Below, one piece after another: positions 53,003 through 64,000 of a stretch of 64,000 nucleotides of DNA. This DNA is from Paracamarosporium sp. OC-R06-R3 (Eukaryota; Ascomycota; Dothideomycetes; Pleosporales; Didymosphaeriaceae): positions 1 through 64,000 of the forward strand of contig JACVRA010000361.1 of assembly GCA_019828545.1 (NCBI GenBank), read 5' to 3'. The translations under genes were made by a program, and so were the position numbers. Within the stretch, counting starts at the first letter, position 1. The number at the start of each line of letters is the position of its first letter. The notes below the pieces were generated by a model, which saw only the letters and a program-made list of their open reading frames with translations, made no database searches and had not been told where the DNA came from.

Positions 53003-55888
53003 ATGGCCTACCAAGGACCCGGGGGCAACGCCTACGGCGACCCTCACGCTCCTGTACGACCCCCTATCCGCATCTCCGTGGCCAGCTCACTGACTTGCAC
53101 AGCATCCCTACGAGGCCCGCCACGACGAGGAGGAAGTCGGCAGGTCGCTCCTGCACTCAAATCCCACGGGCACCCAGGGCCCCTTTGACGACCACCACGG
53201 CGTCTACGGCCACGACCAGCGCCCCCAGTCCACCTACAGCTTGACCGAGACGTACGCCTCGGACGCTCCCCAGACACAGTACCCGACCCAGTCGCACTCG
53301 GGCTCAGACGTCTACTCGGCCACTGGCGGCTACGACCCGTCCACCGAGTATGGCGCCCCTCACAGAGCAACCTCGCCCTACGCGAGGAGCGAGACCAGCT
53401 CAACAGAGGCCTGGAAACAGCGCCAGCAGCCCGGCGGTGGTGTTGGCCTCAAGCGTGGAATGACGCGTAAGGTCAAGTTGGTCCAGGGGTCCGTCCTCTC
53501 CGCCGACTACCCCGTGCCTAGTGCCATCCAGAACGCCATCCAGGCAAAGTACCGCAATGATCTCGAGAGCGGCAGCGAGGAGTTCACTCACATGCGATGT
53601 ATGTTTCAGATTTTTTGACAGCCCAGGCTGCGACACTGACACCTGCCAGACACGGCCGCGACGTGCGACCCCAACGACTTCACATTGAAGAACGGCTACA
53701 ATCTGCGCCCGGCCATGTACAACCGACACACCGAGTTGCTCATTGCCATCACCTACTACAACGAAGACAAGGTGCTCACCGCGCGTACCCTCCACGGTGT
53801 CATGCAGAACATCCGCGACATTGTCAACCTGAAGAAGTCCGAGTTCTGGAACAAGGGTGGCCCAGCCTGGCAGAAAATCGTCGTCTGCTTGGTTTTCGAC
53901 GGTATCGACCCCTGTGACAAGGGAACGCTCGATCTGCTGGCCACGGTCGGTATCTACCAGGACGGTGTCATGAAGAGGGACATTGACGGCAAGGAGACCA
54001 CGGCGCACATTTTCGAATACACGACCCAGTTGTCGGTGACGCCTAACCAGCAGCTGATCCGCCCCCACGACGACAGCGCCAGCACCCTCCCGCCTGTCCA
54101 GATGATGTTCTGTCTCAAGCAGAAGAACAGCAAGAAGATCAACTCGCATCGTTGGCTCTTCACTGCTTTTGGCCGCATCCTCAACCCTGAAGTGTGCATT
54201 CTGCTCGATGCCGGTACCAAGCCTGGTCCCAAGTCGCTGCTTGCGCTCTGGGAGGCTTTCTACAACGACAAGGATCTCGGCGGTGCTTGCGGTGAGATTC
54301 ACGCTATGTTGGGTAAGGGCTGGAAGAACCTGCTCAACCCGCTCATTGCGGCCCAGAATTTCGAGTACAAGATCAGTAACATTCTCGACAAGCCGCTAGA
54401 GTCGTCTTTCGGTTACGTCTCTGTGTTGCCTGGTGCTTTCTCCGCCTATCGTTACCGCGCCATCATGGGAAGGCCGCTCGAGCAGTACTTCCACGGTGAC
54501 CACACTCTCGCCAAGATCCTCGGAAAGAAGGGTATCGAGGGTATGAACATTTTCAAGAAGAACATGTTCTTGGCCGAAGATCGTATTCTTTGTTTCGAGC
54601 TGGTCGCCAAGGCCGGCTCCAAGTGGCATCTGACCTACGTCAAGTCCTCCAAGGGTGAGACGGATGTGCCTGAAGGTGCTGCTGAATTCATTGGTCAGCG
54701 TCGTCGTTGGCTGAACGGTTCCTTCGCCGCCGGTATCTACTCGCTCATGCATTTCGGTCGTATGTACAAGTCTGGCCACAACATCGTCCGCATGTTCTTC
54801 TTGCACATTCAGATGCTTTACAACGTCTTCCAAACGATTCTCTCCTGGTTCGCATTGGCTTCTTTCTGGCTCACCACGTCCATCATCATGTCTTTGGTCG
54901 GTACCCCTGATGAGGAGGCCGATCCGCCGAAGCACGGTTGGCCTTTCGGCGACAAGGTCACTCCTACCTTCAACACGGTCGTTCAATACGTCTACCTCGC
55001 ATTTTTGGGACTGCAATTCATTCTCGCTCTCGGTAACCGTCCCAAGGGTTCCAGGTGGTCGTACATGACATCTTTCATCGTGTTCGGTCTGATCCAATTC
55101 TACATTGTCGTCCTCTCCATATACCTCGTCGTTGTCGCCTTCACCAACCCCGACTCTCACAAAATCAAGCTCGACTCCGCCAAATCCTTCTTTGAATCTT
55201 TCACGGACAAAGCTGGTGTCGGTATCATCATTCTCGCCATTGCTTCGACTTTCGGTCTGTACTATGTGGCTTCATTCTTGTACATGGACCCGTGGCACAT
55301 GTTCACCTCGTTCCCCCAGTATCTCCTCATCATGTCTTCCTACATCAACATTCTCAACGTGTACGCGTTTTCCAACTGGCACGATGTCTCCTGGGGTACC
55401 AAGGGTTCCGATAAGGCCGATGCCCTGCCATCAGCAAAAACCGAGAAGGCTGCGGACGGTAAACATACGGTCATTGAAGAGCCAGATCTGCCCCAAGCCG
55501 ATATTGACAGCCAGTTCGAGGCAACGGTCAAGCGTGCTCTTGCTCCCTACACGCCCCCTGTTGAATCCAACGAGAAGACTCTTGAGGATTCGTACAAGTC
55601 TTTCCGTACCCACTTGACAACCGCCTGGATTGGTATGAATGCTCTTCTCGCCGTCGCTGTGCAGCAGGACGACATGGATCAGTTTGGTTTCACTGTAAGT
55701 TCCATCAATTACCACACACACCTACGAATCCTCGACTAACAAATTTCTAGTCGTCTGCCAACGACCGTACTGCCACTTTCTTCAACTTCCTCTTGATCTC
55801 GACCGCCATCCTCGCCCTGATTCGCTTCATGGGTTGTCTCTGGTTCTTGGGTCGCAGCGGTCTTTTCTTCTGCGTCCGCAAGAGATAG
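53003..55888 (+). CDS. Chitin synthase, class III
   Basis: Exons 53003-53053, 53103-53598, 53650-55694 and 55751-55888 give 909 residues. This plasma-membrane GT2 enzyme polymerises UDP-GlcNAc into chitin. A disordered, Gly/Ser/Tyr-rich N terminus precedes the Chitin_synth_1N region and [20 protein letters not shown]. The catalytic domain has [13 protein letters not shown] and the product-binding QRRRWLNGS. Several TM segments follow, and the last exon encodes a final TM helix ending in RKR. The overall sequence matches class III, found in filamentous fungi and important for hyphal growth. Intact. Confidence 0.95.
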
Positions 55889-56920
55889 ACGGTGCACGCA
55901 CTCGCGCTTACGCAACGGCAACCGTTGTGCGCACGGCCTTGTTATACCACCCTGTGTGTTTTCTGATTCCCCTAATGTTTTTGTTCGCACTTGCGGGTGC
56001 TGGCGTTTCGGCATATCATATCGATGGGACTCCAGCCGGCTGGGTTGCTGCGTAGTCTGGTCTTTTGCTCTTGATCGCTCGGTAAAGAAAAACTCACGTC
56101 AGATCGGTTGGCACCCGGCTTTGTATTATCCTTTGCTTGTCTATCTGCTTTTCTCGGATACCTTTGCGCTGGCATGTAGTGTGGTTGGTTGACTCGAGCG
56201 ATGGAGCGCCCGCCCGTGTGGAGCCAGGGTAGGGTGTCGGCAAGCAAAATGAAATGGAGAGGAGATGGGCCGAGCATTTACGATTGCGATACATGTGTGT
56301 AATCTTGTTGTTTGAATTGAATTGATTGATTGAGGTCATTAGAATGAGCAATTTTAAAAAGAGTTTCTTTTTCTGCGTTGTGTTGCTTGTGGTCTGCCTT
56401 ATATGTGATTTATTAGTTATGTGGTTTGTCAGTCTCTTTTTTCAAATTAGCACCATGCTGACTGACTGACTGTTGCCGCTGTGTAGAGCTCAGCTGACTG
56501 GGTATGAGTTTCCGCTTAGTGCTGTAAGCAAGATGCTCTGCGTAGTGCCTGCATGCGGAAGTAGAATATCGATGGCGCGAGCCTGGCTGGGTACTACTTG
56601 CTTGCTTGGTTCTCACTTGGGTGGAGGGCGGGAGCTGAGATGCTGAGTATCTGTCTGTGAGTGTGTGTGTGGATTATCCGCTCAGTCATCTTGTTCTCCT
56701 GACGGGATAATGGGGGTGGATGGGATGGGATGGGATGGAGAGGGGTTGCTTTGTCATTTGTTCATTCGGCATATGGATCTTGATAGCGTAGGGGAGTTTG
56801 TTGGCGACGCGGTGTTGGGCGTAAGGTAGGTGCTGGCTGGGGATGAGCGTGGTGGTTCGGTGGATAAATGGGTGGATGGGATGGGATGGGGAGATGGTCG
56901 GCGTGTGGTTCGTTTATATG
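55889..56920. other. 3' flank of chitin synthase, gene-free
   Basis: No gene seen. GGGAT/GGATG microsatellite-like runs lie near 56715-56740 and 56870-56890. Confidence 0.6.
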
Positions 56921-58530
56921 TATAGGTTATGCGGTTTGAGGGGGTGGATATGAAGCGGGCTAAGGTGATGATATGATAGTAATTGATGATTGTGGTTGTG
57001 CTTGGGCCTGAAACCGTTTCTCTGGCGGGTTTGTAGAGTGGCTGATGGTAGGGGTTTGACGTGGGTTGAGGTGTAGTGTGGGGTTGGAGGGGATGATGTG
57101 GTAGGGTATGATGGGGAAGCGATGTGGCTAAGTGGGTTACGGTTGTTTGTCTGGCTGGTGATGGGGATCATTATCATAGGGTGAGGATAATATTTATCAT
57201 GGCTAGATTCCTCGCAAACGGATACTCCGTTGTTTCTTGGGATCGGATAAGTTACTTGTGCGGGCGTTTGCAAAGCGCGCTCATGGAGAAGCCGATGGGG
57301 TCCTTTGGAAGCACGCGGGCTGCGATGTCGCATTTCTTGATGACGTTTTAGAGAACAGCAGCGCCGTCCCACATGATGTGTTCTTCGACGATTTTAGTCC
57401 TCAGACACTGAGGTAATGGAAGTGTGAAGAGAGAAGTTACGGGGAAGATTGGGGGGTTTATATATCTTTGGGTCATCTGGCGTGTGCGTTTGTTGGAGAG
57501 TGATGAGTAGTATCATCATCGAATAAAAATTCTGTGTCGAGGTACCATAAGCTCATGTGTTGCTTCTTGGAATGATTGTGGACGCGAATACGAATGGGTG
57601 GGACGGGGTTTTTGGAAAGGACATGGTTCAGAAACATGGCTGGTTTCGTAACGTATCTTGAGAGAACCGAGGGCGTACCACACAACATCATGACTTCCAC
57701 ATCGCTGTTTTGGGATCTACCATTTTAAGAGGCCTGATATAGTGTGAAGAAGGAGTGTAGGCGGAAACGAGGCGGTTTATATACGCATTCGCCGTTTGAA
57801 GATTGGTGGAAGATTAGAGTGAAAGATTTCACTGTGCAGCATGGTTATGATTTGCTATAGCTCAGAAAAACATAATATTGAAGACCTTGCTTTGAAACGA
57901 CCCGCATATGGAACTGGTGTGATCAAGATTCTGCCCTGCCTTGCGCACCGTTGGACTTTTGGAAGCATGGAGGCCAAACGTATAGTTCGCGACCCTTTGG
58001 ATTTTAGACTACGACACATCATTAACGCGTAGTAGGTTTCTTTTAGACTTCTATGGAAGAGAGAGGTATTGTGGGAGGAAAATGGAGAGGGAGAGCGGGT
58101 TTTTATACGCTTTCGTGTTTTCAATACACGGTGAGCGCGACGTTTGGTTGATGCGTACTATCACTACACAGGTGCTGCACTACCTCGTATTCATCATGAA
58201 ACGTTACCCGAAAAATTTGGTTTGGACAACTGCGATGTGAAGATTGCTCGAAACAGCTTCGTGCATGTAAAATGTTTTATCAATGTCACAACACGACATA
58301 CGCTGCAGGGCACAAGTAGAAACGCACCACAGCACAGACACATGTGTTTCCCATGATTAGATTTTAGAGCGAAGGGATCTGACCCATATTCAAGATCGAT
58401 CTGCAATTTAGTCTCGCTAAAGAGTGAGCAGTATGCAGAGTTTGCAATGGAAAAGATGGCGGTTTATATACCTCGCTCCCATCCGATGTGAGAGGGTTCT
58501 CGAAACGGGATCATACTATCCTATAGAAAT
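56920..58530 (-). repeat. Left arm of TATA-repeat array, minus-oriented
   Basis: Read on the minus strand, diverged ~320-360-bp units each begin with TATATAAACC-like boxes (57464-57457, 57783-57776, 58107-58100, 58470-58463; a weaker one near 56930). Where clear, a CT-rich tract with CACACT and then GACTAAAA- or TCTAAAA-like motifs follow. A TGATGA/TCATCA hairpin lies upstream of the first box, at 57501-57518. ORFs inside (up to 152 codons) differ between units and look fortuitous. Confidence 0.7.
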
Positions 58531-59940
58531 TGTAAGACGTTAAGCGTGATGATGCTCACCCTCATTCTGGTTTTTACAAGTCAGCATAGGCTCATGATAA
58601 GTTCTCTTACACGGCGTGATTTGAGAGATATCTCCATAAGCATGCCGTCACCTTATTTTTGTAACTGGGCTTTGTTTTTAGTGAGATAATACTAGCAGCA
58701 CAACTAAGTATTATTGATACTCTGTATGGAGACCACGCACAACACCATCAAAGCAGATTGACCGAATTTCATTTCCCTATTGATCGGAGCAGTAGTGTAG
58801 AGAATTTGATGTAACAGATCGAAGGGTTCTATGACATATTTCTCATCTCAATATACCTTACTTTATAGCCTTGAGCATTGCTGATAATCATTATCACTGA
58901 ACGAGTTCGGAGATCGTATCGCACGGTCAACATTATCAGCGAATAATATGAACACCTCGAAGATTCCTTTAGAGCTTTCAGATTGAAAAACAAAGTCTAG
59001 CAGCTGAGACCATAGTGTGGTGCAATCTGCACTTGTAGATCGCGCGAGACTTATACACTTAAATCTCTGCATAGGCTTCATGAAAATCCGAGGTTGATTT
59101 CTGTTTATTGGAGAGCGAAGATAGCGGCGCATATCATTTCAATTTGGGGTATTCGGAAAGGCTAACGGTCGCACCATATAGACTACATATGTTCTTTTAG
59201 TCACTTGAAAGAAAGTATCAGTGTGAATAGATTCAATCCATGAGAGGAGAAATTTCATAAGGGACGATGATGGTAAGTTCTAAACCCCGTGAAGTCTTGT
59301 GCATGTACGACTAAGTGGGGGTATTCCGGTATATTAGCCTTCTCTGCACAGTACTGTTTCTCCTCTACACTTCCATTCTCCAGAAAAATGGATAAAAAAT
59401 CCACCACATGGAATCACATGTGGAGATTTGGGCTTGGTGTTCCGAAATCTACAAGACTGCGTTTGAATGTGCGCGCGACACAATTGGGGAACGATGCCAG
59501 TACGCTTTTGCGTCGTGGAATGCTAGTGGTGACCATCATCACCATGAAATCATCAATAGTAAACAAGTCATATCCCACCTCTCCCCAAGAGCAGATGAAT
59601 GTTCCCACACCTCCTTCAATATCAGGCCGGTACCTAGATCTACCACCCACCCGCACGCCCCGCCACATGTCGCGCCATTTCCTCAAGCTTTCAAAGGACA
59701 ATGACACCACGTCAAGATTGATTTACCCATTTTAGTCACACAGACGATTTTGTATGCATATTGCTTCCATGTCCTTTTAGCCCCTCCAACAAGAAATGTA
59801 CCGAAAAGTGACCTCCTGAGCGTGGGCGATGGGCTTGATATATTTTTACACCATTCGAACCCACGTCACATCCACACTTTACTTTTCCTCGGTTTTAGAT
59901 GCACAAGTATGTCACACCACTTTCCGGAGAAAGTTGGGAT
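58531..59940. other. Centre of the two-armed array
   Basis: Gene-free. Scattered TTTTAG / CTAAAA motifs but no clear unit periodicity. The ORFs at 59289-59735 are overlapping shadows of each other without family similarity. Confidence 0.5.
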
Positions 59941-62900
59941 AGCTGACCGAAAGAAATGGTATAAAAACCCCATTGTTTTCTCCAGTTTAGCTCCTCACAC
60001 TCTTCTTTCTCCTCGCACGGGGAACCAAAAACGATGCAATAGAAACATGGAGCCAAGAACTTCATGCGACTAGCGTAATCAATGTCCTATTAACTCTCTA
60101 TACTTCGTCTTCCATCTTTCTCAAGGAACCAAAACCAACCTAGCGTGAAGCTATGAGCTGAAACGACGACGATATTTCCCATGCCTCTTGCGCTCTTCTC
60201 CATCTCCATTCCCTTATTTCCGGTAGTTCAGAACAGCAAATATAGTAATTGTATGGAAACGGTTTAGAACTGAAGATTACAAAATACATATCCTCTCCGG
60301 TCCTTCTTCTCTCTACTCCCTCCGTTCCAAGGGGCCAAAACTAGTACTGAGGTGGGACTATGAGCTTGGCCTAAGCCCGGACTACGTAAGGCCTTATGTT
60401 TTCTCTCTTAGGCGCACTCGCTTTCTCCGTAGAGACATATAAAGCCGATCACAGAAGATCAAACGAGAAAGGTTAAGCCCATCAGTCCCACGAATGGATG
60501 TCCTCTCCGCTCCTCGGCTATCTCCATACACTTCTTCACTAAAATATCCCTGAATTTACGTATGTCTCGCCAAGAAGTCGTCCCAAGAAAACTCCATGTC
60601 CTCTCCGCCCTCTACAGCGCCTAAAAAAAAGCGAGTAAGACCTGCCGATGGACTCGGACCAAGAAGTGGCTCAATGTAGAACAGAACGATATGTTTCATA
60701 GAAGTGGAGCAAAAGGCGGATCAGAATAGCACATGCCGTTTCGAGTTTACATGTATTTTCGGAGGAAGATTAAGCATCTCTTCGTATACACCATGGATAC
60801 ACCTACAACCCCACACCATGGTTTACGATCGTCTTCCTCTAGCTCATCTGACACGATATATAAACTTCTTTCTTTCTCCCGCCAGCTCTTCAGACTTCTG
60901 TTTCTTTCTTTAGGAAACTAGAATGCAACGTGAAAAAGGCTTATGGACTTGGACTAAAATAGCTACATTTAACGCTCCATGTCTATTTGTTGTCTCTTCT
61001 ACCTCTCTCCCAGTCTGTAAAACAGTCTTGTAATTTGTAAATAATAGTATCACTCCGGCTTATGATGATGGTGATGGGCACCATTAATTTAGTTCCAAAT
61101 AGGTATATGAACCGCTCTATTTCTCTCTACTTCCGATCCCCTCATTTCTCTCTTCTACTTTATGGGTAATTTAAAAAAAACACTCATCAAAGTCAATGGA
61201 GTTGACTACAAGCACCTGTTCCAATCTTCAATATCTGATTTATCTTCTCTTCCTCTGCTTCTCGCCGTCCACAAAACAGTCCTGTAAACCGTATCTGAGG
61301 ATATTGTTGATGATAACAATAACGAAGCTCGGCATCCTCGTCGTATTAGCTCAGGTATACGATATATAAACTCCATCCTTCCTCTCTAATCCTCTTTTGT
61401 CACACTCCTTCTCTTTCTCCTTAATGTGGGACTAAAAAGAAAATGATTCAGAAACCATTGGAGGGGTCTAGAAACAATCACCTGATCATATTCATTGTTT
61501 CCCTGACTCTCCCCGGTTTATAAAACAGTCTCTAAGAGATACCGTAACAAGCCGTATGTGATGATATCGCCGATAATGATGATATGCATCACCGTCATGC
61601 ATCACAACATCAAATATCTCCTATCTTTGATCTATATTCGGCGGCCATTATACCCTCTAGCTCAGCTCTAAAATCATATATAAACCCTTTTCTTCCCCTT
61701 TCTAACTCTTCTTCACACTTCTCTTCCCTACTTTATAGAGACCTAAAAAACGGGTATGGGTGAGAAACTATGGGGGTTGACTAAAAAGAGCTGGCCAAGC
61801 TTGATGCCTGCCGTCCCCTCCCGCCTTCTTCAGGGGACCAAAAAGCCAAAGAACCTGTACTCATGGAGAACGGATTGAAACCTCATAGATTCTCGACCTA
61901 TGTCTGTCCTCTGTCTCCTGTGCCTCTCACCCTATCCTGTTCGTAAAACAGCCCGCCAGGGTATCATTAATCATAATAATTATAATAGTGATGTTCTACA
62001 TCACCACTACGCACTAATTCGGCTTAAGAAGTATATAAACCTCGCTCCTCTCCCTTTAGCTCTTTACACTTTCCTTCCCTCTTTTATAGAAACTAAAAGG
62101 CAGGTCATTAAGTATCAAAGGGACGGACTAAAATGAAAACCTTAAAATCCGATGTCTATCTGTCGTCTCCTCTTCTTCTCTTATTTATAAAATGGTCTCT
62201 CTCTATCCTTAAAACAGCCCGTGGGGTTATCGCTATAAAGCCACATGTGAGGATGTCGCTGATATCAATGATGGTGATGATAATCACCATCGCACATAAC
62301 ACCCACATCTCCCAACAGCATCGCCCTAATGACTGGTAATGAATCCTCTCTTAAGTAATCAAAGGGTATATAAACCCCCCTCCGTTTCCCTCCTTCTACC
62401 CCTCACACTTCTCTCCCCTTCGCAGAGAACTAAAAATCTTATTAAAGCCCGCAATAGAGGCGCACTAAAACCCAGAATTGAAAAGTTCATTGTGCCTCCT
62501 TTGTGGGAACTAAAATTACTACAAGCCTAGCTCGTGGGGATGGGCTAAAATCGCCTTCATTCTCCCTCTATGTCTGTCTGCCGTCTCCTATGCCTCTCTC
62601 CCCGTTCCTAAACCAGCCCGCAACGATATCGCTGTAGATATGCGTGCAAGAATATTCTTGATGATGATGATACTCATCAACCGGGCCCAAAAACAATATA
62701 TAAACCCCTCCGTTTCCTTCCCTCAACTCCTCACACTTCCCTTCTCTTCCTCCTCTATAGAGAACTAAAAACTCAACAAGGCCCGCTATGGAGGCGGTCT
62801 AAAAGTATTGTGGTAACCGGACATGTGCTTCCTTTGCGGGAGCTAAAGAAACTGCAGACCTGATCAATGAGGGCCTACTAAAATGACTACGATTGATTGT

Positions 62901-63380
62901 TCATATCTCCTCTCCCTCTCTGTCTCCTCCGTTCATAAAACAACGCGCGAGGGTATTTCTGTAGACTTATAATGATGGTGATGCAGGACATCACTATCAC
63001 CATATACACTAGCTCACCTTAAACGGTATATAAACCCCCCTCTTTCCCTCTCTCAGCTACTCACACTTTTCTTCCTCCTTGCGGGGGACTAAAACTGGAG
63101 AACTAGTGAACCAGATGAACGGACTAAAACAACTAAAAACAAAAATACATGTGCTTCCTCTGCAAGGGACCAAAACCACAACGACGAAAAAATAATGGAG
63201 GCGGATTAAAAACCTAAGATTACCACTAAATGACCGTCTTCCGTCTCCTGCTCCTCGGAATTCCTAAACCAGCCCACCAGCGAAAATTTTGCTGCAGAGC
63301 TAACTACATACTATGATAATGATAACGATGATGATGATGCGCCGCACCACCACCCATCACATGACGCATCACCCGACCAC
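59940..63380 (+). repeat. Right arm of TATA-repeat array, plus-oriented
   Basis: TATA boxes at 60857, 61104 (variant), 61363, 61677, 62032, 62367, 62697 and 63027; spacing 247, 259, 314, 355, 335, 330, 330. A related box lies near 59955. Each unit, in order, has most of: an ATG/CAT-type inverted repeat, the TATA box, a CT-rich tract with CACACTT, GAACTAAAA or GGACTAAAA motifs, TGTCT..CGTCTCC, and CTAAAACAGCCCGC-like sequence. The repeats are diverged but clearly homologous and become more regular rightward. Confidence 0.82.
62270..62291. repeat. Perfect 9-bp hairpin upstream of a TATA box
   Basis: GATGGTGAT (62270-62278), loop GATA, ATCACCATC (62283-62291), 76 bp before TATATAAA at 62367. 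Equivalent hairpins: 61988-62004 (7-bp stem) and 62658-62680 (7-bp stem). Confidence 0.85.
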
Positions 63381-63704
63381 GAGACAAAGTCACACGCCAC
63401 GCCACGCCCCATGACATCGCCACACAAGCACACAAACACATACCTCATCGACGCTAAAGATTGCAGTGCAGAAACCGTAGCGGAGGTTCGGGACTGCCGT
63501 TCCGCGGGTACATCGACCCTGGATCCCTGTTCGTGGAAACACACCTCGAAGTCAAGTCAAAGTCAAGATCCCGCGTACCTACACCAATCCAATTCAATCC
63601 AATCCCCAATTTACGTACATTCTAACACCCCCTCCCATCCAAAACCCAAACCCTAACACACCCTTCCCTCCCCCTTCCTTCCCAGCCCACACCCCATCTC
63701 AAAC

Positions 63705-64000
63705 TCACACTCCCGCCTTCCTCGCCCTCCTCCTCCGCACAAACCACACCATCCACCCAACAGCCATAACACACAACAACACAACAGAACCCACAAACAG
63801 CACAAGCGCAAGCGCATTCTGCGCCTTCTCAGCATCGCCCCTGCGCACCAACGGCTGCACCTCACCAACCCCCCCAGCCACACTCGTCTCCAGCTCCTCC
63901 AGCTCCTCTACCCCACCAAGATGCTTACCCCTAAGTTCCCTGAGCAACTTCGCATTCGGATTAAGCGCCTGGTCATCGCCGAGCACGACGCGGGCTATTT
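63705..64000 (-). CDS. C-terminal part of a single-pass membrane protein
   Basis: The frame is open to the window edge, so only the last ~98 codons are present. It reads VVLGDDQALNPNAKLLRELRGKHLGG, an acidic linker (VEELEELE), a hydrophobic helix (ALALVLFVGSVVLLCVMAVGWMVWF) and a basic end RRRRARKAGV, typical of a type I membrane topology with a short cytosolic tail. Family not identified. Confidence 0.65.
   Translation of the reverse strand, partial: IARVVLGDDQALNPNAKLLRELRGKHLGGVEELEELETSVAGGVGEVQPLVRRGDAEKAQNALALVLFVGSVVLLCVMAVGWMVWFVRRRRARKAGV

Noticed and set aside
53400..55160. Long minus-strand ORFs of 254-300 codons under chitin synthase
   Set aside because: Antisense shadows of the strongly biased codons of a clear chitin synthase gene.
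56700..56900. GGGAT-rich runs as telomeric repeats
   Set aside because: Units are GGGAT/GGATG, not TTAGGG, and are few; simple microsatellite.
56914..57372. 152-codon minus ORF in the repeat array
   Set aside because: It spans repeat-unit sequence, is not kept in the other units and has no recognisable family.
1..64000. CRISPR arrays, tRNA or rRNA genes
   Set aside because: No CRISPR-type repeat-spacer pattern, no tRNA A/B boxes with a foldable cloverleaf and no rRNA sequence were recognised; the genome is eukaryotic. A tRNA scan would settle this.

Overview
The window looks like nuclear DNA of a filamentous ascomycete, most likely a Dothideomycete (Pleosporales-like). Coding regions have 40-90 bp GT-AG introns with CTAAC-type branch sites. 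There is a class III chitin synthase, fungal tyrosinase, DUF1996 and NB-ARC/TPR proteins, and an extremely AT-rich block with the signature of repeat-induced point mutation (RIP). The order name is inference. Exon joins below were worked out by hand from splice signals, reading frame and family conservation.

Layout. 1-6130: a RIP-wrecked chromodomain Ty3/gypsy retrotransposon with its 3' LTR. 6982-11406: a divergent pair, an alpha/beta-hydrolase and an NB-ARC-TPR NLR, that share a short glycine-rich motif, at the hydrolase C terminus and the NLR N terminus. 12663-33772: mostly metabolic and secreted enzymes (class II aldolase, G1-like secreted protein, GNAT, Rieske protein, secreted FMN dehydrogenase, stand-alone adenylation enzyme, tyrosinase, DUF1996, FMO, MFS transporter, GH43) with one cytoskeletal gene, dynactin p27. 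34505-37900: a 1.8-kb tandem duplication, each copy carrying a 96-residue, six-cysteine secreted protein. 38193-46906: a cupin gene, a severed 3' end of ILV5, an island with a frameshifted coiled-coil gene and a GIY-YIG nuclease fused to five GATA-like fingers, then complete ILV5. 47705-55888: housekeeping genes UBC12, RIB7, a DUF218-like protein and class III chitin synthase. 55889-63400: a gene-poor tract holding two oppositely oriented arms of diverged ~330-bp repeats, each with a TATATAAA box. A membrane protein runs off the right edge.

Two systems stand out. (1) The ILV5 locus resembles the yeast WHO homing elements that cut FBA1 and rebuild its 3' end. The old ILV5 3' end, with host-like codon use, is stranded 6 kb away. 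The working ILV5 gene ends in a diverged, differently coded replacement. A zinc-finger GIY-YIG nuclease gene sits directly behind it. (2) The hydrolase/NLR pair has the layout of a fungal amyloid-signalling NLR and its effector: the shared motif is kept at protein level although its codons have diverged. The tandem array of promoter-like modules on the right is a third structure that ordinary gene annotation does not explain.
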